Part shown: positions 50,711-61,007 of the stretch, piece by piece
How positions within the stretch are numbered: position 1 is the stretch's first letter
How the letters are laid out: every line of letters starts with the position of its first letter
Virus record (IMG/VR): IMGVR_UViG_3300005600_000030
Coordinates: 1-64,000 of that record
Length of the DNA stretch: 64,000 nucleotides
Direction: 5' to 3' (one strand)
DNA from: a virus
Notes under the pieces: generated by a model
Databases searched by the model: none
The model's input: the letters and a program-made list of their open reading frames with translations, nothing else
Told to the model about the DNA's origin: nothing
Made by a program: the position numbers and the translations under genes

Positions 50711-52057
50711 TTAGGAGAGGATATTGTCCACTCGGAAGATGCGGTAGTACTGGTTGCTCTTAGCAGCGGCAAGACCGTCACTAGGAGTTGAACCAACAAA
50801 TGGGTTAGACGCCATACCGTAACGGGTTTTGAAACCAATTTTCGGTTGGAAGTTGTCTTCACCAACGGCTTTAACCATTTGTAGAGGTACGTATGGGCAG
50901 TAGAATACACCTGCGTCATATGCGTTAGTACCTTTGTAACCAACAGTGATATAATCAGCAGTTGCATAAGGGTCGATGTAAACTTTCATGCGACCGTTAA
51001 GAACACCGGCAAAAGTATTACCAGTATCATCAACTTGCAGACTAGTGCTCAACGCAGGGCTGTAATCCAACATACCAGATGCAGCAAGTGCAGTAGCAAC
51101 GTCAGAAGAACAGATAACGATGTTACCTTTACCACGGCGAGTTTCTTTTGCAATTACGTTTGCTTCGCGGTCTAATTGTACTACAAGACCTTTGAACTTC
51201 TCAGCAGACCAACGACCATCGGCATCAGTTGACAAGTCGAAGATACCTTTAGTAGTAACGTTCGCTTGCAATGCACCAGTTTTTGCTTGACTGTTGATAG
51301 TACGGATAACTTCACGGTTAATTTCCGCAAGGATTTCAGTACTAAGGATGTTAGCAAGTTCAGTTTCTGCGTCAAGACCATGAATCGCTTTCAAGTCTTG
51401 TGCAAGTTCTAAACTGTACTCAGCTTTCAACGCACGAGATTTTGCAGTAACAGTCTGCTTCTCGATGGTGAAACCCATTTCTGCGAAAGGTGCACCAACA
51501 CCGTCACCCAATGCTTCAGCAGCAGCGGTAGTCATACCAGTTGCAGCAAGTGAAGTCAGACGTGAGTCATCAACACTTGAGTCAACAGTGCGAACACCAG
51601 TTTCAGAGTCATCAGAGATGCCGTTGAAACCAGAAGCGTTATCAGAATCGTGAGTACCAGTACGGTCACCAGAGAACTGAGTTTCTGCTTCGTTGAACAA
51701 TGCTTCACGTGAAGCAGTTGCACCTGCACCATAACGTGCCTTCATCGCGAAGATGAGACCAGTTGGGCCAGACATTGGTTGAACACCACATACGTCATAT
51801 GCCATCAAGTTAGGCATTGCACGGCGTACAAGTGAAATCAATACTGGATCCCAAGTACCGATAGAAGAAGTGCTGTTACCAGGCGCAGCTTCGTTCAATC
51901 CACCAAAACCTTCGTGTTGTGCACGGTCTTGACGCATTGCGATTTCTTGGTTTTCTAGGATAGCAGCGGTAACTGCTTTACGTTGTTGGTCTTTAATTTC
52001 AACACCTTCGTTGAGGACTGGTGACCATTTTTCGATAAGAGTATCGTAAGATTGCAT
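50711..52057 (-). CDS. 23: Major capsid protein gp23
   Basis: 448 residues (T4: 521). The HK97-like middle (DLAQDLKAIHGLDAETELANILS, FKGLVVQLDREANVIA, NIVICSSDVATAL) is typical. An L-x-E site (GGLNE-AAPG, after residue 56) is the probable gp21 cleavage that removes the propeptide. Follows gp22 by about 20 bases. Confidence 0.97.
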   Translation of the reverse strand: MQSYDTLIEKWSPVLNEGVEIKDQQRKAVTAAILENQEIAMRQDRAQHEGFGGLNEAAPGNSTSSIGTWDPVLISLVRRAMPNLMAYDVCGVQPMSGPTGLIFAMKARYGAGATASREALFNEAETQFSGDRTGTHDSDNASGFNGISDDSETGVRTVDSSVDDSRLTSLAATGMTTAAAEALGDGVGAPFAEMGFTIEKQTVTAKSRALKAEYSLELAQDLKAIHGLDAETELANILSTEILAEINREVIRTINSQAKTGALQANVTTKGIFDLSTDADGRWSAEKFKGLVVQLDREANVIAKETRRGKGNIVICSSDVATALAASGMLDYSPALSTSLQVDDTGNTFAGVLNGRMKVYIDPYATADYITVGYKGTNAYDAGVFYCPYVPLQMVKAVGEDNFQPKIGFKTRYGMASNPFVGSTPSDGLAAAKSNQYYRIFRVDNILS

Positions 52058-52075
52058 AATAGTTTCCTTTAATCT

Positions 52076-53107
52076 TTACTTGAGTTTACGAATAGCGTTT
52101 AAGTAAGTGTTCATTGCATCTGAAGTCTCAACAATATGTTCAGGTTCTTCGTCTACAACTTCAACTTCTTCACTAATTTGTTTTGAGAAATAAGACTCTT
52201 TGATAGTAGCAACTCTTGACGCAAATTGTTCTTTGCTGTCAAAGTCGATACCTTCAACTAGACCTTTCATTTTCTCGATTTGGGTGTCTGCAAGACCACG
52301 ACACGCTTCTGCAATAATTGCATCACGCTTATATTGTTCGAGTTCTTCTGACAGTTTAATAGACTCACCAGTCTGAGAGTTTAACTTCTCTTCAAGTTCT
52401 TCAACTTGACCAGCCAGTTCATCAACTAGGTCTACCTTGGTTTCAGGTACATCAATGTAAGACTCTACGAATAGGTCTTTCATTTTACCCATGAAAGTTT
52501 CAGCGATTTCAGTACGGAGACCGTTCTGTACTGCAACCTTGTTATCTTCCATCCAAGATTCAACTACGTAGTTAAGGTAAGAATCTACTTTCTCAACAAG
52601 GTCACTCTTAATAGACGCGACTTCTTCAGATAGTTCTTCTTGATATTGTTCCTCTAAACGAGAAACTTCTTCGGACAGTTTAGACTTCAGAGCTGCTTCA
52701 AAGATTACCGCAGTTTTCTCTTTGAACTCTTCGCTCAGAGTTGCCTCTGATTCGATAAGTGCATCGATTTCACTTGCAGTATTAATCTCTTCTGCAACAA
52801 CTTCACCCATACCTTCAACGTCTTCACCCATGACCTTGCCGTATGCAGCCTGAAGATCCACTTTTTTCATAGCGTTCATCTTCTGGTACATTGCATTGAC
52901 CATACCTGCTTTAGTTTTAGGTAGTGCGGCTTTACTTGTCGCATCAGCGGCTTTGTCTACAGATGCGATTGACTCTGGTTCACCAACTAGTTGACCTTTG
53001 TCTGCTGCGCCTGCACCCTTAGGCTCCGACTTTTCTTCGAGAGTTTCCTCCACGATTTCGTTAATATCATCGTGAAGTTCAACTTCGACATTTTTTTCAA
53101 TAGTCAT
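52076..53107 (-). CDS. 22: Prohead core scaffold gp22
   Basis: 343 residues, very acidic and coiled-coil (E/K/S-rich heptads), longer than T4 gp22 (269). Multiple L/I-x-E sites fit its complete destruction by gp21 during maturation. It guides capsid assembly. Confidence 0.9.
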   Translation of the reverse strand: MTIEKNVEVELHDDINEIVEETLEEKSEPKGAGAADKGQLVGEPESIASVDKAADATSKAALPKTKAGMVNAMYQKMNAMKKVDLQAAYGKVMGEDVEGMGEVVAEEINTASEIDALIESEATLSEEFKEKTAVIFEAALKSKLSEEVSRLEEQYQEELSEEVASIKSDLVEKVDSYLNYVVESWMEDNKVAVQNGLRTEIAETFMGKMKDLFVESYIDVPETKVDLVDELAGQVEELEEKLNSQTGESIKLSEELEQYKRDAIIAEACRGLADTQIEKMKGLVEGIDFDSKEQFASRVATIKESYFSKQISEEVEVVDEEPEHIVETSDAMNTYLNAIRKLK

Positions 53108-53117
53108 TATTGACTCC

Positions 53118-53777
53118 TTACATATTAGATTTGATTAACGAGAGGAAATTTTTAAACTCACGAATTTGAACAGCAGAACTGTACTCCTTCGGTGCATTCT
53201 TGATTTCTGTCTCCATATCTTCAATTGTCTGTTGTTCCAAAATGCCGTTATTCCAGACCCAATCTACACCTTCCATAATACCATTAACAAAAGCATCAGG
53301 TGCGGAGGGGTCTTGTACTATGTCTACGGTTGCAAGCATGAAATCATCCTTTACATACGCGACACCATTTCGGTTCTCTAAACTTCCCATACCACGAGTT
53401 GACACACCTAGTTGTACACCACCCTCAAGCAGACCTTTTACAATCCTACCCATTGGAGTATCCAATATTTGTGCCTTTCCGACCACATTATTCCCTTCTA
53501 AACGAAGGTCAGTAATAAGGTGCGAAACTTTGTCAAGGTTAACAGTAGGGCCTTCGGGGTGATTCAACTCACCGACCGCACGTTTCTTGCTAACCTGTTC
53601 TGTAACGTACTTATTTACCGCATTCTCCATAATGGCTCTTGGGTAAATACGTCCGTTTCTATTCTTTTGATCTGCCTGAGCGAATACACCTTCGATGACG
53701 TAATTCTTCTCGCCATTCTCTTTCGCTTCTACGATACAGTGGATATCGTTTTCGGTAAATTCGCTAATCAGTTTCAT
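53118..53777 (-). CDS. 21: Prohead protease gp21
   Basis: 219 residues. NGRIYPRAIMENA, GELNHP (catalytic His) and VSTRGMGSL (catalytic Ser region) match the U9/S78-type prohead protease. It processes gp22, gp23 and the internal proteins. Confidence 0.95.
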   Translation of the reverse strand: MKLISEFTENDIHCIVEAKENGEKNYVIEGVFAQADQKNRNGRIYPRAIMENAVNKYVTEQVSKKRAVGELNHPEGPTVNLDKVSHLITDLRLEGNNVVGKAQILDTPMGRIVKGLLEGGVQLGVSTRGMGSLENRNGVAYVKDDFMLATVDIVQDPSAPDAFVNGIMEGVDWVWNNGILEQQTIEDMETEIKNAPKEYSSAVQIREFKNFLSLIKSNM

Positions 53778-53981
53778 TTAACTTAATTCCTTAACTACAG
53801 TCTGTGCAGTTTTCTCTGCCTCTTTCTGTGTTTTAAAAGTGTCTAGACGGTCACCGTCTATGTACACAGTGAAACCTTTACCTTCTTTAGTAATCTTTAC
53901 AGGGACGCGTTGAATCTTTTTATCAAAGACTACCTCACCTTTCGGTTTTGCTGCCTCTCTAAGTTGACTAAATGTTTTCAT
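53778..53981 (-). CDS. 68: Prohead core protein gp68-like, with capsid-targeting N-terminus
   Basis: 67 residues at the position of T4 gp68. The N-terminus MKTFSQLRE-A resembles the T4 capsid-targeting peptide and ends in an L-x-E site. The rest is a small basic domain (VDKKIQ-type strands). First gene after a late promoter. Confidence 0.7.
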   Translation of the reverse strand: MKTFSQLREAAKPKGEVVFDKKIQRVPVKITKEGKGFTVYIDGDRLDTFKTQKEAEKTAQTVVKELS

Positions 53982-54002
53982 TTAAAGTTTCCAGTTTAGT
54001 AT

Positions 54003-54010
54003 TATTTATA
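54003..54010 (-). promoter_or_regulatory. Late promoter (TATAAATA) of gp68-gp21-gp22-gp23
   Basis: Exact box on the minus strand 22 bases upstream of the gp68-like start. Confidence 0.85.
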
Positions 54011-54039
54011 CAAATTATAGCTTTAAGATTAAACTTTTA

Positions 54040-54264
54040 TTAATCTTCGTCTTCGATTTCATCTTCGATAAGATCGTCATCATCAAGGTCGAATTCGAGT
54101 TGTTCTTCTTCTGCATCATTGAAGATAGTGTCAGCGACAGCAATCTTTTCTTGTTCCAATGCATCATTCATCTTCTCACCAACTAAAGCATCAAAGTGGT
54201 CTTTCGCTGAGTTGAAGTTCTGTTTTTGAATTGCATCAATAAAATCGTTAATATCATTTTCCAT
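54040..54264 (-). CDS. 67: Prohead core protein gp67
   Basis: 74 residues with a very acidic C-terminus (D/E-rich, from about residue 52), as in T4 gp67 (80). NFNSAKDHFDALVGEKMNDALEQEKI is the conserved segment. Between gp20 and gp68 as in T4. Confidence 0.85.
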   Translation of the reverse strand: MENDINDFIDAIQKQNFNSAKDHFDALVGEKMNDALEQEKIAVADTIFNDAEEEQLEFDLDDDDLIEDEIEDED

Positions 54265-54266
54265 AG

Positions 54267-55790
54267 TTATACTCCAAGGTCTTCTTCGTCATCGTCTCCA
54301 CCCTTTGCATTCTCGGCTTCAACTTGTTTTTTCATTTCATCGATATCTTCATCAGACATCATCATCACATTTTTCATTACCCACTCGCGTGAGAAATATT
54401 CACCTACATATTGTGTTACTTGGTCAAGAGTTTGCAGTCTATTAGTTAATATCTCTGCATCTTTTAATTCTGTAAAATGATTATCCCGAATAAAATCAAC
54501 TTGGATATCATTTTTCCATTCATTCCAATCCTGTTCAGTAATGATACCTTTTAGGATTAATTGTTTCTTCAGAATGTTTATGAATAGACCAGAAAAACGT
54601 TTACGCAGTCTATCTATAAACTTCTGAAACTTGACTTCGTCTCTAGATATTTCTGTAGAGCGACCCAGTGAGAACTGTGACTCTTGTTCTAATCGAGCGA
54701 TAGGTACATTCAGAGAACGATACAAACGTTTCTGGAAGTATACAATATCATCAATCTGACCTAAGTTCTCACCGCCTGGCAGTGTTGAAATCTCAGTACC
54801 TCTACCACCCTCTCTACGGGGTAACCAGAAGTCCTCTAACATTGACATATGTTTACGGTCATCTTTCAGATTACCCGTACTCGCATCGTACACTAACTTG
54901 TTACGATAACGATTCATGATATCTTTCATGTGTTGTTCTGCCTTGTTGGCTGGCAGGTTACCCACATCAATGTAAAAAATTCTACGTTCTGGTGCACGTG
55001 CAAGACGATAAATTACCAGACTGTCTTCCATCATCCGTAGTTGGTTGATGGGTTTAATTGCTTTGTGTAGGTATGATACTACACGTTTTTTAGTAGGGTC
55101 GGTTAGACCCGAAGTAATATATGAAACGGAATCGGGAGAAAGTCTCACCGCAGATTGTGTTTGATTCTTCTCTTGGAAGACATAAAACTCTTCAGTCTTA
55201 TCTACAATCTTCGCATTGGTTTGAGTATCCTTTTTATATTTTACCTCTTTTACTTTTCTTACTTTCGCAGAATCGACAGGACGAATCTCCTGAATACCTG
55301 CTTTCATATTCGATTCATTTACTACCAGATGGTGTACAAGACGACCATCAATATACCATGAACGGAACATGTCGTGTCCGAATTCGTTGAAGTTCAACAT
55401 CGAACATATATCATAAAACTCATCTGTAATCATTTTCTTAATCTTATCAGAAGTTTCAACTCCATCAAGATTAATTTGAACCGGAGATTCTTGTTCTGAA
55501 CCTGAAATAGACTCATTAACAATATCTTCAATTGCAGCATCAACTTCGGGGTGTTGTGCGATACCACGATACTTCATGATGAGTTCTGCGTTATCTTTCG
55601 CATTGTCACCGTTGATATCGATATACTGTCCATAGTGTGAACCACTAGCAGTGACGTACCCTGCGCCATCGTCATCCGTCTTGGGAACGATAGAGGGTAA
55701 TTTATCATTTTCTTTATTCGGATCTTTCTTGTTCGAACGTTTAAGTTCGAAACCGAATAGTTTCATAATACTATTATTGTCGTCTGCCAT
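54267..55790 (-). CDS. 20: Portal vertex protein gp20
   Basis: 507 residues (T4: 524). VDAAIEDIVNESI, SYLHKAIKPINQLRMMEDSLVIYRL and RAPERRIFYIDVGNLP are signature portions of T4-type portals used as a marine-phage marker. GAGGCAAAG precedes the ATG. Confidence 0.97.
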   Translation of the reverse strand: MADDNNSIMKLFGFELKRSNKKDPNKENDKLPSIVPKTDDDGAGYVTASGSHYGQYIDINGDNAKDNAELIMKYRGIAQHPEVDAAIEDIVNESISGSEQESPVQINLDGVETSDKIKKMITDEFYDICSMLNFNEFGHDMFRSWYIDGRLVHHLVVNESNMKAGIQEIRPVDSAKVRKVKEVKYKKDTQTNAKIVDKTEEFYVFQEKNQTQSAVRLSPDSVSYITSGLTDPTKKRVVSYLHKAIKPINQLRMMEDSLVIYRLARAPERRIFYIDVGNLPANKAEQHMKDIMNRYRNKLVYDASTGNLKDDRKHMSMLEDFWLPRREGGRGTEISTLPGGENLGQIDDIVYFQKRLYRSLNVPIARLEQESQFSLGRSTEISRDEVKFQKFIDRLRKRFSGLFINILKKQLILKGIITEQDWNEWKNDIQVDFIRDNHFTELKDAEILTNRLQTLDQVTQYVGEYFSREWVMKNVMMMSDEDIDEMKKQVEAENAKGGDDDEEDLGV

Positions 55791-55808
55791 CTTTGCCTCA
55801 AAGTAAAA

Positions 55809-55838
55809 ATAATACGCGGGGGGACTATCCCCCCACGC
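55809..55838 (-). terminator. Intrinsic terminator between gp19 and gp20
   Basis: Minus strand GCGTGGGGGGAT-AG-TCCCCCCGCG followed by TATTATTTTT. A degenerate CTAAATA element just upstream might be a weak late promoter for gp20, but is not convincing. Confidence 0.8.
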
Positions 55839-55855
55839 ATATATTTAGTCACAAC

Positions 55856-56383
55856 TTAACTAGTTGTGTCTGACTCCCAATACTGAACTTGGAATGTTAC
55901 TGTGAACTCTTCAACAGCATCTGTTGTTTCGTAGCTCAAAGTAATCTCAGAGATATTAGTTGGGAAACAACCACGGAAATTGTACGTCTTCAGTACAAGT
56001 CCATCTTTGTCCAACTGATCTACTGACAAGTCAGTTTGATACTCATCTGGATTATTGAAACCAGTGTTCTCATTATGAGAATTGATTCCATTCATCCAAC
56101 GTTCCATTGCATTACGCACTTCGAAACCAGTATCGTTAATTACAGTGATAGTCCATACTTCGAAAGTACGGTCACCCGCAATCTTCAACTGACGACCACG
56201 GAAAGGTACAACAATCTCAGCGATTGTTGATGCGGGCAAAGCCGCACCCTTTGCCATGAACGAGGTTAACTCTGCATCTCCCAATGCGTATGCAGGGAAG
56301 TTTACACGACAGTTGAACAGGTTCGCACGGGCACCACCACCTTTGAGTTTTGACTTAAAGTCATCTACACCTAAAATAGCCAT
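55856..56383 (-). CDS. 19: Tail tube protein gp19
   Basis: 175 residues (T4: 163). The N-terminus with GGGARANLFNCRVNFP, PFRGRQLKIAGDRTF and the C-terminal EEFTVTFQVQYWE match the T4 tube protein. Next to the sheath gene. Confidence 0.95.
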   Translation of the reverse strand: MAILGVDDFKSKLKGGGARANLFNCRVNFPAYALGDAELTSFMAKGAALPASTIAEIVVPFRGRQLKIAGDRTFEVWTITVINDTGFEVRNAMERWMNGINSHNENTGFNNPDEYQTDLSVDQLDKDGLVLKTYNFRGCFPTNISEITLSYETTDAVEEFTVTFQVQYWESDTTS

Positions 56384-56387
56384 GTGA

Positions 56388-58196
56388 TTATGCTCCTACC
56401 GTGCCAACAACTTCTTCGAAGTCTACACCAGTTCTAACTGCAACAAAGTTCAATTGAACGAAGTTGATAGAACGTGCAGGTTTCACAAAGATGCTTGCAA
56501 CGAATTGGTTATTGTCCACAACTTCTTGATTGTTGTTTGTTTCATCACATACAACACGGAAGTCAGTTATACCTCTACGACCCTTAACTCTACGGAGGAA
56601 AGGTTCTACAATGTTTACGAATTCTGCACGAGTAAACTCGTCATTGAATTCGAACATTACATTTTTAGCAGCTTCACCAATTGACTTCTCAATCGCAATG
56701 AACAAACGTCTTACGTTGATACGGTCAAATGCAGAAGGTCTGCTTTCCAACGTCTTATCACCAAACAGAATCAGACCAGTGCCTGGAATGTTTGCGATAG
56801 GATTAACACCTGCCTTATATAGGGCATCACGTTGGGTTTGGTTTGGATTCGTCAAGATACCCGTAATACCACGATAGTTACCACGTCTTTGACCGGCAGG
56901 TGAATACCATGGGTCTGCGATAACGTCAGTAGCAGCCATCAGACCCGCAGTGCTTGACGCAGCAGGAATGTTGATGTACTTATCGTTGTACTTATCGAAC
57001 ACTTTGAAGAAGTTGTTATCTACTACTAAGTAAGATGATTTTGTAAGAGTATTCGCGAACGAAACTGCATTGGTTTGTGCCTGTGCATCAGTCTTACCCA
57101 CAACACCTGCTCTATCTACTGAAGTAATAACAACACAGTCTTTACGTGATTCAGCGATTGATACAAGGTCATTTACTACAGAAGTGCCGTTTGCCTCAGA
57201 ACTATGTTGAGGTGCAATCAGGAAGTCAATCTCAGTAGTGAGTTTGTCTTCGAACAGATCGTAACCTTCAGCGAATTCACCAGTACCCAAAGTTGCAGAC
57301 TCTTGTCCACCACCAAGGTTTACTGTGCGAACACCGTCCACAAGACCAGTACCTAGACCGTAGTTTACTGCGGTGTCGGTATCAGGAGTAGTTCCCCAGT
57401 TTCCACCCAGATCCAAGTAATCGGAACCGAATGCAGAGTCATCACCGAAGTAACCATTCCAGATGTATTGAGAGTTTTGGTTCAATACGTCAGAGATATA
57501 GTTAGGTGAATTATCAGGAGTTACTGCACCACGTGCAACAGAGAGGTATTCAAACTTCTCGAGAACAGAACCAACAGTACCAGTGATAGCACCAGTACGG
57601 TCAATGATTGCAACGTGAACTTCATCGTTAGCTGCACCATTGCTGGTTGCATACGCAGAAGTGCCTGGAGCACCATTGAAGTTAGACGCATATGCCCAAC
57701 CAGTAAAGTGGTCTACACTCGCAGAGTCTCCGGCAGGACAGAAAGAAACTGTCAATGCGTTACCCAATTCGCCTGGATATTTTGCAATCCAAGTACCAGA
57801 AGAAGTTGCAGCTGCACCTTCACCTACCGCAGAACTGACAGAGTTTTCCCAATGGTCAAGGTTATTAACCAACATTGAGTTACCGTCAGAATCACCAGCA
57901 AATTTAGTTACTGCACCGTGTGCGTTCTGTCCACCATTGTTCTCGCGAACAACCTGTAGAGTTTGTGAGTATTTAAGAAAGTACGCAGCGGAATGGAAAT
58001 CCACTGAGTTCGTGTCGTCAGGTGCACCAAAAGTTGATACCAGACCTGTTTCGTCTGCAATCAATGTTCTTTCGTGTACTGGGCCCCAACGGAAGTTACC
58101 TACGAAACCACCACCAGATGAACCGACCGCAGGTACTATGCCTGTTTTGTCGATTTCGCTGATATTGATCCGAGGAGATGCGGGTTTAACAGCCAT
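56388..58196 (-). CDS. 18: Tail sheath protein gp18
   Basis: 602 residues (T4: 659). The N-terminal SPRINISEIDKTGIVP and the C-terminal GITDFRVVCDETNNN / ARSINFVQLNFVAVRTG are sheath hallmarks. Late promoter at 58263. Confidence 0.97.
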   Translation of the reverse strand: MAVKPASPRINISEIDKTGIVPAVGSSGGGFVGNFRWGPVHERTLIADETGLVSTFGAPDDTNSVDFHSAAYFLKYSQTLQVVRENNGGQNAHGAVTKFAGDSDGNSMLVNNLDHWENSVSSAVGEGAAATSSGTWIAKYPGELGNALTVSFCPAGDSASVDHFTGWAYASNFNGAPGTSAYATSNGAANDEVHVAIIDRTGAITGTVGSVLEKFEYLSVARGAVTPDNSPNYISDVLNQNSQYIWNGYFGDDSAFGSDYLDLGGNWGTTPDTDTAVNYGLGTGLVDGVRTVNLGGGQESATLGTGEFAEGYDLFEDKLTTEIDFLIAPQHSSEANGTSVVNDLVSIAESRKDCVVITSVDRAGVVGKTDAQAQTNAVSFANTLTKSSYLVVDNNFFKVFDKYNDKYINIPAASSTAGLMAATDVIADPWYSPAGQRRGNYRGITGILTNPNQTQRDALYKAGVNPIANIPGTGLILFGDKTLESRPSAFDRINVRRLFIAIEKSIGEAAKNVMFEFNDEFTRAEFVNIVEPFLRRVKGRRGITDFRVVCDETNNNQEVVDNNQFVASIFVKPARSINFVQLNFVAVRTGVDFEEVVGTVGA

Positions 58197-58262
58197 AGCA
58201 TTTTCCTTTGTTTTCGTTAACGAATAATACGAGAATCATAATACGGTTATATTCAATACCTT

Positions 58263-58270
58263 TATTTATA
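58263..58270 (-). promoter_or_regulatory. Late promoter (TATAAATA) of gp18/gp19
   Basis: Exact box on the minus strand between gp17 and gp18; ends at the terminator near 55838. Confidence 0.85.
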
Positions 58271-58283
58271 ACAAACCAGTTCT

Positions 58284-59897
58284 TTACCAGTCGCGGTCGA
58301 TTACAGTGTCCATCTGGTGCCATCCTTGATTGTGATGGGTAGTATTCTGTTCTTCGATGTAATCCGAACCATCATCAATATACCCGAACGGAACAATATC
58401 ATCTTGAATTGCTTGCATCTTTTCTTCAAACATCATTTGTTTGAGATTTATATCTGTCATATCTGCAAAGAACTGTGTAGACACAAAGTAACCAAACATA
58501 ACCAAATTCATCATGAGATCGTCATGGTTACCATCTGAGGCTTCGTATGATTGTCCCTTACCGATGAATGTAGATATCTCTAGTATGGTCTGTTCATCGT
58601 ATATGTCAAGTTTACCCGTCTCGATAATGTCCTTGATAGCAGAACAACCTAGACGTTTGACCTTACGAGTCATTTCTATACCGAGTGCGTTTGCTTTGGT
58701 TGCACTGGAAGTGTGGAGATTCTCATATTCTAAATCATAATATAAACCATTACATACTACAGTCCCTTGGTCATTCGATTCAACAACAACCCATGATTCA
58801 TTGTAGAGAGTTGCATACTTATATATAATATTAGGAAAGAGCAATGGAGAAATAGTATTGTTGCGATACACGGCGACCTGTTTAAATGGTCTCTCGGTAA
58901 TATCGATTACGTTAAACGTAGAATAATCCTGTCCTCTTCCCTTCGACACATCAACTGTCATGATATATTCATGGTCTTTGATGGGTTCATTATATATTAG
59001 AACACTACCACCTTCATACTGATTTTTGTATGGAACTGCACGTAATGACATCAGTGTTTCTGCACTGATTAAGGTATCACCCGTACCGAAAAAAGTATTG
59101 CCGAATTCCTGATCGAACTGTAACTGAGATGTATTCGAAATGGTTTCATTCTTCCATTTCTCGTCACGGCCAGGCACGTCCCACCAATCCACTCGGAATG
59201 GTTTGTATTCATTGGTACCTTGTACTGCACCTGTCCAGATCTTCTCGAACTGATTACCGATACCGTTTGCGGTAGATGTGATGATTACCTTGGTGTCTTT
59301 ACCAGAAGATACTACAGGGTATGTAGAAGTATAGAATTCTGTCGCATTATCTACGAACGCAAACTCATCAAGAAATAGAAGATTGACAGACATACCACGA
59401 ATAGAAGACCCAGAAGTAGCAGCAGCGATGATACGACTATTATTAGAGAATTCAATAGAACCCTTGTTAAGGGCTTTACAACCTGGCTGGAGAAAAAATG
59501 GTAGATTCTCGAGCATGAGTGTAACACGTGCGAGCATCTCTCGTGCTGTTGCACCTTTGTTTGCAAGGACTGCAATAGTTTTCTCAGAATGGAAACAAGC
59601 AAACCAAAGGAGGTAACCAACCGAAGAAATAGACTTGCCAGATTGTCTACAAGCGAGTACAATAGAAAACCTATTCTCATCGAAATGGTCGAACATTTTT
59701 TCTTGATATGGATATAGATCGAAGTTAACCAGACCACGGTCAAGATGCACCACCTTTACATATGTACGACAAAAGTATGCGGCATCACCCATACACTTCT
59801 GGTACTCTTTTATTTTCTCTTCTGTCCATTCCTCGGCAACCCCATCTCGTTTAACTTGGGGGTTTCCAAGATACGATTCCTTAGTCTGAGTCGTCAT
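58284..59897 (-). CDS. 17: Large terminase subunit gp17
   Basis: 537 residues (T4: 610). ATPase: ACRQSGKS (Walker A), LLFLDEFAF (Walker B), TSTANG (coupling). Nuclease: TVDVSKGRGQDYS (first Asp), SNDQG and the C-terminal HDDLMMNLV. It packages and cuts concatemers. Overlaps gp16. Confidence 0.97.
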   Translation of the reverse strand: MTTQTKESYLGNPQVKRDGVAEEWTEEKIKEYQKCMGDAAYFCRTYVKVVHLDRGLVNFDLYPYQEKMFDHFDENRFSIVLACRQSGKSISSVGYLLWFACFHSEKTIAVLANKGATAREMLARVTLMLENLPFFLQPGCKALNKGSIEFSNNSRIIAAATSGSSIRGMSVNLLFLDEFAFVDNATEFYTSTYPVVSSGKDTKVIITSTANGIGNQFEKIWTGAVQGTNEYKPFRVDWWDVPGRDEKWKNETISNTSQLQFDQEFGNTFFGTGDTLISAETLMSLRAVPYKNQYEGGSVLIYNEPIKDHEYIMTVDVSKGRGQDYSTFNVIDITERPFKQVAVYRNNTISPLLFPNIIYKYATLYNESWVVVESNDQGTVVCNGLYYDLEYENLHTSSATKANALGIEMTRKVKRLGCSAIKDIIETGKLDIYDEQTILEISTFIGKGQSYEASDGNHDDLMMNLVMFGYFVSTQFFADMTDINLKQMMFEEKMQAIQDDIVPFGYIDDGSDYIEEQNTTHHNQGWHQMDTVIDRDW

Positions 59898-60225
59898 GAG
59901 GAATCACTTGTTTTTCATTGTGTAGGAATCGTTGTAGTTCAGTTGTAGACCCAATGAATATATTATTATTGGTCGTACCGTTAGGTAGTTCTTTTGGTTT
60001 GTCTAGTTGTTCGATTTGTTTCTTTGTTTTATTCAATGCCATCAGACGGTCAGAAACATCCGATACGTTTTTAATCATACCGGACAGAACTTCGAACGCA
60101 CGAGGATGTTCGGACTGTTTTGCCAGTTCCAACATCTCTTCGATACCATCTCTACCCTTTTCGATTAGGTCATAATAAACGTCACGAGAAAACTCGTAAT
60201 CGTCATCCATCTTTTTATCTGTCAT
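59881..60225 (-). CDS. 16: Small terminase subunit gp16
   Basis: 114 residues (T4: 164), acidic and helical with a central coiled-coil, lying directly before gp17. Family call rests mostly on position plus the RAFEVLSGMIKNVSDVSD segment typical of gp16. Confidence 0.85.
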   Translation of the reverse strand: MTDKKMDDDYEFSRDVYYDLIEKGRDGIEEMLELAKQSEHPRAFEVLSGMIKNVSDVSDRLMALNKTKKQIEQLDKPKELPNGTTNNNIFIGSTTELQRFLHNEKQVIPHDDSD

Positions 60226-61007
60226 TAAAATTCACTATCCAAGTATACAGTACTGAATCCATAGTCACTGTCAGCACCAACCCCAACAGGTGTCGGTGTG
60301 GTTTGTAAACGTAGTTGGAAATCTTCCCTGTCACTATCACCCGATAAAATATATAGGTTATTATTAACTTCACGGATAACACCACGAGTGGACATCGGGC
60401 CATAAAAGTTAATCTTCATGTTGAATGACAGAGTGTATATAATTGTTCTTCGGTCTCCGATAGAACCCTCATAACCATCACTGAAAGAAACACCTGACAA
60501 TATAATAGGTACATCTTCGGAGATTTCTGGGTGGTCTGTGTTGAATGGTTTGACCGATATCGTGTACTGAGGATTGAAGTAAGGTAGAATCTGTTCGACC
60601 ATCTGCAATGCATCATCCTGAGACTTTGCGTAGATATTAACCTCAAACCCAATATCGTATGGTACAGAAGAATAGAATTGATTCTTTTTAGTCGCGTCAC
60701 CACCTACCGTAGATGAGAATGAATTCATCTTGGGTAGTTGTCTCACTGGGTCATATGTCATAGAAGTAATCTCGAACGACATACGAGGTAGTTTAATTGC
60801 AACCCTGCGTTCTGCTTCCTCACCATTAGCCATCTCACCTAATCTTTCGATGAAACTCTTCTTGGGGGCGTAGGACAAAGGTACCTTAACTTGAGAGATA
60901 GTCTCTCCCGAAGAGTTTTGACGAAGTACATAGATGTTATTAAACATGGAACCGAATACCGATACCGCAGTTCTTACCCTCTTATGATAAAACCAATTTC
61001 CTAACAT
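60225..61007 (-). CDS. 15: Tail sheath stabiliser and completion protein gp15
   Basis: 260 residues (T4: 272). KRVRTAVSVFGSMFNNIYV, KVPLSYAPKKSFIERL and LPRMSFEITSMTYDP are strongly conserved gp15 motifs. It caps the tail for head joining. Confidence 0.97.
   Translation of the reverse strand: MLGNWFYHKRVRTAVSVFGSMFNNIYVLRQNSSGETISQVKVPLSYAPKKSFIERLGEMANGEEAERRVAIKLPRMSFEITSMTYDPVRQLPKMNSFSSTVGGDATKKNQFYSSVPYDIGFEVNIYAKSQDDALQMVEQILPYFNPQYTISVKPFNTDHPEISEDVPIILSGVSFSDGYEGSIGDRRTIIYTLSFNMKINFYGPMSTRGVIREVNNNLYILSGDSDREDFQLRLQTTPTPVGVGADSDYGFSTVYLDSEF

Noticed and set aside
55839-55848. CTAAATAT element upstream of gp20 as a late promoter
   Set aside because: It departs from TATAAATA at two positions and is followed at once by a terminator; evidence is too weak for a separate call.
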